DNA of 60,798 nucleotides from positions 1 to 60,798 of the forward strand of contig JABDLD010000003.1 of NCBI GenBank assembly GCA_013001885.1. The letters are read 5' to 3'. Position numbers and translations under genes: made by a program. Shown here one piece after another: positions 26,427-36,162 of the stretch. Every line of letters begins with the position of its first letter. Position 1 is the stretch's first letter. The DNA comes from Lysobacterales bacterium (GTDB lineage Bacteria > Pseudomonadota > Gammaproteobacteria > Xanthomonadales > SZUA-36). The notes beneath the pieces were generated by a model that had not been told where the DNA came from, did not search any database, and saw only the letters and a program-made list of their open reading frames with translations.

Positions 26427-27358
26427 GTCTTGAGTTCGAATCGTTCCGGCATGGAGCAGGCGTTAAGATATTCTGCGGCGCTCATGCGCCGTTTGCCGGG
26501 CCTCTGCAGCTCCTGTAATCGAAGTGCTTGCGCGCCGGTCGCTACATCGATGCCGTGCTTGCCGGTACGCAGAACGGTTCCCGGGGCGGCGTCATGATCC
26601 TCGGAGACCAAGGCTGCGCGCCAGACTCTGATGCGTTCCACCCCGGCCATAAACCAGGCGACCGGCCATGGGTTGAATGCACGGATGCGACGCTCGAGCA
26701 CCTGCGCGGGTTCGGACCAGTCAATTTGCGCCTCGGATTTTTCCAGCTTGCGGGCGTAACTGACCGGGCCGCCAGCCTGCGGCCTCGCGCCGAGTTGTTC
26801 ACCCCGCCGGAGTTTGTGCACGCACTCGAGCAAAGCTTCCGCTCCCAGCAGGGACAGCCGGTCGTGCAAACTGCCCCCCGTCTCGGATGAATGGAGGTAC
26901 AGGCTTTTGCAGAGAATAACCGGACCGGTATCGAGCCCTTCATCCATTTGCATGATGCAGACCCCTGTTTTCGGGTCGCCAGCTTCTATGGCGCGCTGGA
27001 TGGGGGCTGCGCCGCGCCAGCGCGGCAGCAAGGAGGCGTGTATGTTCCAACAGCCAAACCTGGGCAAGCTGAGAATCGCCGAGGGCAGAATGAGTCCGTA
27101 CGCGACAACGATCATCAAATCGGGACGCAGTCCGGAAATCAGGTCCACCGATGCCGGATCCTTTAATGTTGCGGGCTGAAACACCTTCAGGCCTGCAGCG
27201 AGAGCGGCCTGCTTGACGGGGCTCGCGGCCAACTGCCGGCCGCGGCCTGCGGGGCGGTCCGGCTGGGTCAGGACGGCAACGGGTGGAACGCCTTCAGTGA
27301 TCAACCGCTGCAGTGGATCTACCGCGAATTCAGGAGTGCCTGCAAACAGGATACGCAT
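26423..27358 (-). CDS. fmt: Methionyl-tRNA formyltransferase
   Basis: This 311-residue enzyme formylates initiator Met-tRNA using 10-formyl-THF. The formyl-transferase core has the motif NIHASLLPRWRGAAPIQRAI around residues 108-127, with the conserved Asn-His and downstream Asp (MQMDEGLDTGPV). A C-terminal OB-fold tRNA-binding domain follows. The start at 27358 has AAGGAGG 5 bp upstream; the in-frame ATG at 27376 would swallow that site. Confidence 0.97.
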   Translation of the reverse strand: MRILFAGTPEFAVDPLQRLITEGVPPVAVLTQPDRPAGRGRQLAASPVKQAALAAGLKVFQPATLKDPASVDLISGLRPDLMIVVAYGLILPSAILSLPRFGCWNIHASLLPRWRGAAPIQRAIEAGDPKTGVCIMQMDEGLDTGPVILCKSLYLHSSETGGSLHDRLSLLGAEALLECVHKLRRGEQLGARPQAGGPVSYARKLEKSEAQIDWSEPAQVLERRIRAFNPWPVAWFMAGVERIRVWRAALVSEDHDAAPGTVLRTGKHGIDVATGAQALRLQELQRPGKRRMSAAEYLNACSMPERFELKT

Positions 27359-27381
27359 GCCGGCCTCCTTGTCCATCGCGG

Positions 27382-27909
27382 TCAGAGCACGGCCCGGGCA
27401 GGTTTCTGGCCCGAGATCTTGCGTTGTTTTTCCAGTTTCTTGGTCACCATGCGTCGCTTCAGCGGAGACAGATAGTCCACGAACAGTTTCCCGTCCAGGT
27501 GATCGATTTCATGCTGCAGGCAAATCGCATGCATACCGTCGAGATCTTCTTCGAATGAGCTGCCATCCGGGTTCTGCGCGGAAACGCGGACTTTTTCCGC
27601 CCGACTGACCTCAGCGTAGATTCCGGGAACCGAAAGGCAACCCTCTTCGCAGGTTTCGCTGCCCTCCGCCGAAATAATTTCCGGATTGATGTACACACGC
27701 GGCTGATCCTGGGATTCGCTCACGTCGAGCACCAGTAGCCGGCGGTGGACATTGACCTGCGTTGCCGCAAGCCCTATGCCGGCCGCGCCGTACATGGTCT
27801 CCGTCATGTCAGCGACCAGCTGGACCAGATCGGCGTCAAAGGCCTCGACAGGCCTGGCAATCGTCCTCAGACGTACGTCGGGTATTTCAAGAATTTCCAA
27901 TTTAGCCAT
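27382..27909 (-). CDS. def: Peptide deformylase
   Basis: This 175-residue metalloenzyme shows all three family motifs: [10 protein letters not shown] near residue 46, EEGCLSVP near 91 with the Cys metal ligand, and HEIDHLDG near 136 with the two His ligands and catalytic Glu. It removes the formyl group that Fmt adds. It is the first gene of the minus-strand run, divergent from the LysM gene across a 139-bp gap. Confidence 0.98.
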   Translation of the reverse strand: MAKLEILEIPDVRLRTIARPVEAFDADLVQLVADMTETMYGAAGIGLAATQVNVHRRLLVLDVSESQDQPRVYINPEIISAEGSETCEEGCLSVPGIYAEVSRAEKVRVSAQNPDGSSFEEDLDGMHAICLQHEIDHLDGKLFVDYLSPLKRRMVTKKLEKQRKISGQKPARAVL

Positions 27910-28048
27910 ATATTTACACGTGCATAAAATAATTTAGGTGAAGTTTGTTCCGGTATTTATTATGATAGCCAATGGCGGACCCCGTTCGCCAGAGTAAAAA
28001 CTGACCGCATCTGACAGATGGCTGGATGCCTACTAGAGAGGAAGGAAC

Positions 28049-29224
28049 GTGATCAGAAAACTCATGCACCTCATTATTGCGGCTATTATGCTAACAGGAG
28101 TTGCCGTGGCGCAGGACGTGGCCGTGCGCTCCGATCACCCCGACGAATACGTCGTGGTCAAAGGCGACACGCTTTGGGATATCTCAGGAAGATTCCTGGA
28201 TAAGCCATGGCAGTGGCCTGCGATTTGGCATGCTAACCCGCAAATTGAAAATCCCCACCTGATTTATCCCGGCGACGTCGTGTCACTGGTATATATAGAC
28301 GGTGTTCCCCAACTTCAACTTCGTCGTGGCGGCGCGGATACGGTAAGGCTCAGTCCTTCCATTCGCGTGACCGACCGTGAGGCGATCAAGGCCATTCCGT
28401 TCAAATCGATTGAACCTTTCATCAAGGATTTGAGGATCGTCTCGCCGAGCGAATACGAAGCGCTACCCTATGTCATCTCCAACCAGGAACAGCGTATGAA
28501 CGTCACGATGAGCGACCATACGTACGTTCGCGGGCTGGATGCGCAGGTAGGCGAAGAGTATGTCGTGGCCCGATTGACCAGTATTTACGACAATTTCGGT
28601 TCGCCCCCGGAGATCAGGCGTGTCGAACCCAAAGACCACTGGAAGCAGGTTCCGAACGTGTGGGATCGTCACCAGGATATGTACAACACGGTTGCACCGT
28701 GGGACCGCCGGCCGAAAGACCCGGTGGGCTATGAACTGTACGAGGTGAGCCGGGTTCGCGTGGCTAAGGCCGGGGAGATTACCGTCATGGATGTCATCCG
28801 TGACCGGACAGAAGTGAAACCCGGCGACGTTATACTTCCCGTAAGCGACATGGGCTACCTGAGCACATTTTATCCAAGCGCGATGGACAACGTTCCTGAA
28901 GGGCTCAGGGTGCTGCAAACCTCCGGTCAAAGGAGCGGCGTTGGCCGCTACCAGATCGTTTCGATCAGCGGCGGTACGAACCAGGGCATCGAGGCCGGGC
29001 ACGTATTTTCCGCTTTCCGTCAGGGAGACCTGGTAGATGACCGGAGCGGCTACCGTTGGGGAAGCTTTTCCAAGGAGGCCGAGGTTCGCCTGCCAGACAC
29101 TTATGACGGCCTGGTGATGGTGTTCCGGACCTTCGACGATATCAGCTACGGCATGGTCATGGGCGGCGGCTCGAGGGTTGTGCTGGAGTATGATTCATTG
29201 CGGCATCCCGACGAGCGTTTGTGA
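28049..29224 (+). CDS. Exported LysM-domain protein
   Basis: A 391-residue protein with a signal peptide (residues 1-21, ending VAQ) and one LysM domain at about residues 32-82 (EYVVVKGDTLWDISGRFLDK and NPHLIYPGDVVSLVY). LysM binds peptidoglycan. The remaining 300 residues have no domain I recognise and no catalytic motif. The GTG start at 28049 follows GGAAGGA. A LysM gene between def and dprA is a familiar arrangement in gammaproteobacteria (YgaU/XkdP-like annotations). A role in envelope maintenance is inferred. Confidence 0.9.
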   Translation: MIRKLMHLIIAAIMLTGVAVAQDVAVRSDHPDEYVVVKGDTLWDISGRFLDKPWQWPAIWHANPQIENPHLIYPGDVVSLVYIDGVPQLQLRRGGADTVRLSPSIRVTDREAIKAIPFKSIEPFIKDLRIVSPSEYEALPYVISNQEQRMNVTMSDHTYVRGLDAQVGEEYVVARLTSIYDNFGSPPEIRRVEPKDHWKQVPNVWDRHQDMYNTVAPWDRRPKDPVGYELYEVSRVRVAKAGEITVMDVIRDRTEVKPGDVILPVSDMGYLSTFYPSAMDNVPEGLRVLQTSGQRSGVGRYQIVSISGGTNQGIEAGHVFSAFRQGDLVDDRSGYRWGSFSKEAEVRLPDTYDGLVMVFRTFDDISYGMVMGGGSRVVLEYDSLRHPDERL

Positions 29225-29272
29225 TAACAGAGGCACGCTGTATGTCCTGAACAGCTGCCCGCGGATGGGGGG

Positions 29273-30415
29273 TTGGCTGTTACAACGCATCGAAACTGGT
29301 TAATTGCACTGCGCGCCCCCGATCTCGGGGGCGCGCGCTTTATTCGGTTGTTGGAACACTTTGGCGGTATCGACCGCATGGTTTCTGCCGGCAGGAGCGA
29401 ATTGCTGGCGGCGGGGCTCAAGGAAGAAACCGTCCGGGCTGTCCGCCAGCCGGACGAGGCTCTGCTGGAAATTGACCTGAAATGGCTATCCGCTCCGTCC
29501 CATCATTTGCTGACCTGGGACGACGAGCTTTTTCCCCCGTTGCTCCGGGACATTCCGTCTCCACCTGCAGCGCTCTATGCTGACGGCGACCCGGAAATTC
29601 TTTGGCAGCCGCAGATTGCCGTGATCGGAAGCCGGAATCCCACGGCCGGAGGAAAGGATAACGCCAGGGATTTTGCCGGCGAGCTCAGCCGGCGGGGAAT
29701 GACGGTAACCAGCGGACTGGCGGCCGGTATCGACTCTGTAGCCCACGATGCCGCGCTGGATTCCGGAAAATCAACGGTTGCGGTCATGGGGACCGGCCTC
29801 GACCGGATCTATCCATCCAGCAGCAAAGAACTCGCCATGCGCATCCGTGAGCAGGGCGTCCTGGTATCGGAATTTCCACCCGGTACACGCGCACTGCGAT
29901 CGCATTTCCCATCACGCAACCGGATCATATCGGGATTGAGCCTGGGGGTACTGGTGATCGAAGCGGGATTGCGCAGCGGTACGCTTATTACGGCTCGCAT
30001 GGCGGGCAACCAGGGCAGGGATGTATTTGCCTTGCCCGGATCAATCCACAATCCGATGGCTAAAGGCTGCCACCGTCTGATCCGCGACGGCGCCAGGCTG
30101 GTAGAGACGGCCGACGAGATCATGCAGGAACTCGCACCGATGGCCGGAAAGCTGGCAGCCGAGTTGAAAAGGCAGATACATTCTCAGGACGATCAGTCCG
30201 GGCGAAAACCGCTTGAGAACGACGCCGATGACCCCCAGTTCACGGAGCCGGAGTATCGTTTGTTGTGGTCCTGTCTGGGTTTTGATCCCAAGCCTGTCGA
30301 TGCGATTATTGCGCAAAGTGGATTGACGGCGGGAGCCGTCTCCGCCATGCTGACCGTGCTGGAGCTGAGAGGAAAGGTTGAAGTACATCCCGGGGGTGCT
30401 TACAGCCGAATATAA
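29273..30415 (+). CDS. dprA: DNA-processing protein DprA
   Basis: This 380-residue protein has the extended Rossmann fold of DprA/Smf (IGSRNPTAGGKDNARDFAGE, then TSGLAAGIDSVAHDAAL and ATG-less FPPGTRALRSHFPSRNRII) with a C-terminal winged-helix domain (GLTAGAVSAMLTVLELRGKV). It loads RecA onto incoming single strands during transformation. The start is TTG at 29273 with a G-rich run directly before it; the spacing is short, so the exact start is uncertain. It is followed by smg after 10 bp. Confidence 0.94.
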   Translation: MAVTTHRNWLIALRAPDLGGARFIRLLEHFGGIDRMVSAGRSELLAAGLKEETVRAVRQPDEALLEIDLKWLSAPSHHLLTWDDELFPPLLRDIPSPPAALYADGDPEILWQPQIAVIGSRNPTAGGKDNARDFAGELSRRGMTVTSGLAAGIDSVAHDAALDSGKSTVAVMGTGLDRIYPSSSKELAMRIREQGVLVSEFPPGTRALRSHFPSRNRIISGLSLGVLVIEAGLRSGTLITARMAGNQGRDVFALPGSIHNPMAKGCHRLIRDGARLVETADEIMQELAPMAGKLAAELKRQIHSQDDQSGRKPLENDADDPQFTEPEYRLLWSCLGFDPKPVDAIIAQSGLTAGAVSAMLTVLELRGKVEVHPGGAYSRI

Positions 30416-30425
30416 GAGGTTAATA

Positions 30426-30902
30426 ATGAAAGAAAACGTACTCGACGTCCTGATGTACCTGTTCGAGAATTATTTTTACGATGAGCCCGAAGAACAGCCA
30501 GATCGTGCTTCCATGGAAGAAAATCTTCATGAGGCCGGGTTCAGTAACGGAGAAATCGACAAAGCGTTCGACTGGCTCGACGGCCTGGCCGAGCAGCGGT
30601 ACCAGCCCGATTTCAAAATGTACACTGACCAGCCGATTCGGATCTTTGTCGATGCAGAGATAACCCGACTCGACACGACATGTCGTGATTTCCTCATGTT
30701 TCTGTTCAATTCCGGAATACTTGACGCGCAGCGCAGAGAGTTGGTGCTGGATCGATTAATGGCTCTGGAAAGCGATGAAATCAATCTGGAAGACGTGAAG
30801 TGGGTGGTTCTCATGGTCCTATTCAACCAGCCCGGGCAGGAAGCCAATTACGCCTGGATGGAGGACCTGATGTTTGACACGGAGCAAGACTACCGCCATT
30901 AA
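30426..30902 (+). CDS. smg: Smg protein (DUF494)
   Basis: This 158-residue protein has E. coli Smg length (157) and the characteristic acidic N-terminus (MKENVLDVLMYLFENYFYD). The function is not established. It sits between dprA and topA as in E. coli. ATG 30426 has GAGG 7 bp upstream; the longer frame to 30378 is inside dprA. Confidence 0.94.
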   Translation: MKENVLDVLMYLFENYFYDEPEEQPDRASMEENLHEAGFSNGEIDKAFDWLDGLAEQRYQPDFKMYTDQPIRIFVDAEITRLDTTCRDFLMFLFNSGILDAQRRELVLDRLMALESDEINLEDVKWVVLMVLFNQPGQEANYAWMEDLMFDTEQDYRH

Positions 30903-30998
30903 TAATAAGGGCAGTAGCTGACCGAACGGTCGAACATCATTATTCCCTGAGTAAGAAAGCGATAGATATCGCACAGGCTTTTTTTAACTTTTAATCGT

Positions 30999-31012
30999 GA
31001 GGTGAAGTCATA
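30999..31012 (+). promoter_or_regulatory. Ribosome binding site and AUA start of topA
   Basis: GAGGTG (30999-31004) is followed after 5 nt by ATA (31010-31012), then the conserved topA reading frame. The in-frame codons upstream are GTC, GAA and GGT, then the stop TGA at 30998. No ATG, GTG or TTG exists between that stop and the Toprim motif, so ATA is the only codon at a proper Shine-Dalgarno distance. Confidence 0.7.
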
Positions 31013-33427
31013 AAACTTCTCATCGTAGAATCGCCGGCCAAGGCGACAACCATCAACCGGTACCTGGGAACGGATTTCAAGGTGCTGGCGTCCTATGGCC
31101 ACATCAGGGACCTGCCCTCTCGGGACGGAGCAGTTGATCCGGACAACGATTTTGCGATGACTTACGAGTTGAACGAAGACAGCGAAAAACACGTCAGAAA
31201 CATCATCAAGCATGCAAAGAAGGCTGAAGTGGTTTACCTCGCAACAGACCTTGATCGCGAGGGTGAAGCCATTTCATGGCATATCTACGAAATTCTGCGT
31301 GAACAGGGGCTGACGGAAAAAATACCGTTTTACCGCGTGGAGTTTTCTGAAATCACTGAAAAGGCCATTAAGGACGCAGTCGATCATCCCCGTGAGCTCT
31401 CGATGGACCTGGTCAATGCGCAGCAGGCCCGTCGCGCACTGGATCACCTGGTCGGCTTCAACCTGTCTCCGCTGCTGTGGAAAAAAATCAAGACTGGGCT
31501 TTCCGCCGGCCGCGTGCAAAGTCCGGCATTGCGGATGATCGTGGAGCGTGAACGTGAAATCGAGGCCTTCAAGGCCCAGGAATACTGGACCATCGAGGCG
31601 GACATGCGCCACCAGGAACAGGACTTTATGTCCCGCCTCGTGCGCCTGGAGAATGACCGGCTTAAGCAATTCGATATCACTGACACCGAGCATGCTCACC
31701 GCGTGCGTGAACGGTTGGCCAAAGCCGCGGGAGGAAAGCTGAAGGTCGACCGTGTAACACGCAGCCAGCGCAAAAGAAGGCCGGCGCCCCCCTTCATCAC
31801 CTCGACGCTGCAGCAGGATGCGGCGAGAAAACTGAGATTTTCGGCGCAACGCACCATGCGGACGGCCCAGGGCCTTTACGAGTCGGGGCTGATTACTTAC
31901 ATGAGAACCGACTCGGTTCACCTGTCGAATGACGCATTGGGCGATCTTCGCGCCACGATCAAGGGTGAATACGGGCCGGAATACGCGCCTGAAAAACCTA
32001 ATTTCTACAAGACCAAGTCAAAAAACGCCCAGGAAGCCCACGAAGCGATTCGGCCGACTTCCGCGGCGCAGCAGCCTGCTCTTCTCAAAGAGTCAATGAC
32101 GGAGGACCAATTCCGCCTGTACGAACTGATCTGGCGGCGCACGATGGCCTCGCAAATGGTTCCGGCGCTGGTCGATACGGTGGCGGTTGAATTTGACTGC
32201 GACACCGACGCGGCTTTCCGTGCGAACGGCTCGGTCATCGCTTTTCCCGGATTCCTGCGGGTTTATGAAGTCTCCCAACCCAAGGGCAAGGAAGAGAAAG
32301 AAACCAGTTTGCCCGACATGAAGGAAGGCGATGTGGTTCAGCTCAGGGAAATCCGGGCTGAGCAGCACTTCACCGAGCCGCCGCCGCGTTTCTCCGAGGC
32401 CAGCCTGGTCAAGGCACTGGAAGATTTCGGCATCGGCCGCCCGTCAACCTATGCCAGCATTATCCAGACCCTGGTTCGCCGCAAGTACGTGGACCTGGAA
32501 AGCAGGCGCTTTACGCCCACGGATACCGGCCGCGTGGTCGCCCTGTTCCTGGAGAACCATTTTGAGCCTTACGTGGACTACGAGTTCACTGCAAGAATGG
32601 AGGATACGCTGGACGAAATCTCGCGGGGGGAGAAACACTGGATCCCTCCATTGATGCAGTTCTGGAAACCGTTCATTGAACGAATCAGGGACAAAGAGGA
32701 GACGGTCAGCCGCCAGGAAGCAAAGCTTACCCGGGTTCTGGGCAAGGACCCGGCCTCGGGCAAGGAAGTTTCCGTCCGCCTCGGGCGTTTCGGTCCGCAC
32801 GCACAGATCGGCACGGTCGAAGATGAGGAAAAGCCTCGGTTTGCCGGGCTTCGTCACGGTCAAAGGCTGGAAACGATCACGCTGGAAGAGGCGCTGGAGC
32901 TATTTAAATTACCGCGCGATCTGGGTTTCACTCCCGAAGGCGAGGAGGTGTCGGTGGGTATCGGGCGTTTCGGCCCTTACATCCGCTATGGCAGCAAGTT
33001 CGTATCGCTGAAGGACGAGGACCCGCACACGGTCGAGCTGTCTCATGCCCTTGAACTTGTTGCAGCGAAAAAACAGGCGGACATCGACCGCATCCTGAAG
33101 ACTTTCGAAGGCACGGATATTCAGATTCTGAAGGGCCGCTGGGGACCGTTCATCACCGATGGACATAAGAACGCCCGCATGCCAAAAGATCGTGAGCCGG
33201 ACTCGATGACGCAGGAAGAATGCCAGGCATTGCTGGATGCGGCGCCTGAAAAGCGCGGCCGCAAAAAGGCTGCAAAGAAGAAGACGGCCAAGAAAAAGAC
33301 AACGAAAAAACGGGCCTCAAAAAAGAAAGCTTCGAAGAAAAAAGCTTCGAAGAAAAAAGCCGGCAAGAAGAAAACCGCTCGAAAGAGCTCCGGATCCGAA
33401 TCACTTGCCGGAAGCGCCAGCGAGTAA
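31010..33427 (+). CDS. topA: DNA topoisomerase I, apparent AUA start
   Basis: The protein is 805 residues if it begins at ATA 31010. The Toprim motif KLLIVESPAKATTINRYLG lies at residues 2-20, and Glu7 is catalytic. DLDREGEAISWHI follows, and the active-site Tyr297 sits in GLITYMRTDS. Starting at the next usual codon (GTG 31082) would remove Glu7 and leave a dead enzyme. The C-terminus lacks the four-Cys zinc fingers of E. coli TopA. It has three topoisomerase C-terminal repeats (VRLGRFGPHAQIG, IGRFGPYIRYG and KGRWGPFITDG) and a Lys/Ala-rich tail of about 55 residues. It relaxes negative supercoils. It lies in the smg-topA-tsaC order. Confidence 0.95.
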   Translation: MKLLIVESPAKATTINRYLGTDFKVLASYGHIRDLPSRDGAVDPDNDFAMTYELNEDSEKHVRNIIKHAKKAEVVYLATDLDREGEAISWHIYEILREQGLTEKIPFYRVEFSEITEKAIKDAVDHPRELSMDLVNAQQARRALDHLVGFNLSPLLWKKIKTGLSAGRVQSPALRMIVEREREIEAFKAQEYWTIEADMRHQEQDFMSRLVRLENDRLKQFDITDTEHAHRVRERLAKAAGGKLKVDRVTRSQRKRRPAPPFITSTLQQDAARKLRFSAQRTMRTAQGLYESGLITYMRTDSVHLSNDALGDLRATIKGEYGPEYAPEKPNFYKTKSKNAQEAHEAIRPTSAAQQPALLKESMTEDQFRLYELIWRRTMASQMVPALVDTVAVEFDCDTDAAFRANGSVIAFPGFLRVYEVSQPKGKEEKETSLPDMKEGDVVQLREIRAEQHFTEPPPRFSEASLVKALEDFGIGRPSTYASIIQTLVRRKYVDLESRRFTPTDTGRVVALFLENHFEPYVDYEFTARMEDTLDEISRGEKHWIPPLMQFWKPFIERIRDKEETVSRQEAKLTRVLGKDPASGKEVSVRLGRFGPHAQIGTVEDEEKPRFAGLRHGQRLETITLEEALELFKLPRDLGFTPEGEEVSVGIGRFGPYIRYGSKFVSLKDEDPHTVELSHALELVAAKKQADIDRILKTFEGTDIQILKGRWGPFITDGHKNARMPKDREPDSMTQEECQALLDAAPEKRGRKKAAKKKTAKKKTTKKRASKKKASKKKASKKKAGKKKTARKSSGSESLAGSASE
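33326..33355 (+). repeat. Two perfect 15-bp tandem repeats in the topA tail
   Basis: The unit AAAGCTTCGAAGAAA occurs at 33326-33340 and 33341-33355, in frame with topA, with a partial third copy following. Each unit adds five residues (K-A-S-K-K) to the basic tail. Such exact repeats suggest recent slippage and make tail length likely to vary between strains. Confidence 0.85.
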
Positions 33428-33433
33428 AGGTCC

Positions 33434-35436
<2,003 letters not shown>

Positions 35437-35440
<4 letters not shown>

Positions 35441-36162
35441 GAAGCAAATCTCCTTTGGTCAATTGAAGCCAGTTCCTTAGCCCATAGACTGCAGGATTCC
35501 GCCGACGGATGGAAGCCGTCTTCGCAAAACGAATGATCCGTCGGATTAATCCGGGTGGGTACGTGTTCAGCGTTTTCGAATCCGTTTATGACGTCTGCTG
35601 CAATACGGTCCATCAGAGCAGCCCGCAACCCCAACGTAAAACGTAGCGGCTGGGGGGGAAGCGGGAACAGCGCCATCGGCGGCAGTCCGGCAAAAACAGT
35701 ACGGGACCCGGGCCACTGCAGATTCAGCAGTTCCAGCAACTCGATCAGCTTTCTGCGCCAGTGCCGGGTGCTGCTCAAACCGGTCACGTCATTCACGCCG
35801 ACCGAGATCAGGACAAGGTCGGGTAAAGCCGAAAGCTGCAGCCCTTGTAAGCACTCCAGCACGTCCTCGATATCAAACCCGGATTGGCCTTCAACCTGCC
35901 AGTGAACACAGCAACGTTTATGCTCCGCCAAAGCTTTGGCGAACTGGACCGGCAATGCGCTCTCGATTTTACCGGCGCCCACTCCGTCGATGATCGAGTC
36001 TCCGAGCGCCAGCAGGCGCAGGGGCTCGCCGTTGCCGACCGCTCCCTGCCTCGGACCGGATGCGCCGGGCAGTCGCAATGCCTGACGACGTAACCACAGC
36101 CCTTGGGCGGCAGAAACGGGCAACATCAGCCAGAATGCGGTTCGGTAAAACACGGGGGTCAA
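35437..36162 (-). CDS. SGNH/GDSL-family hydrolase
   Basis: This 241-residue protein begins with a hydrophobic stretch (FWLMLPVSAAQGLWL) that may be a membrane anchor. The SGNH blocks are visible: GDSIIDGVG with the nucleophile Ser near residue 55, the Gly in QSGFDIEDVL, GVNDVTGL with Asn near 122, and the Asp-His pair in EDGFHPS near the C-terminus. It is a predicted esterase or lipase of unknown substrate. It overlaps polA by 4 bp (ATGA) and the NTF2-like gene by 4 bp. Confidence 0.9.

Noticed and set aside
30959-30985. Terminator between smg and topA
   Set aside because: The stem is only 5 bp and separated from the T-run by several bases; too weak to claim.
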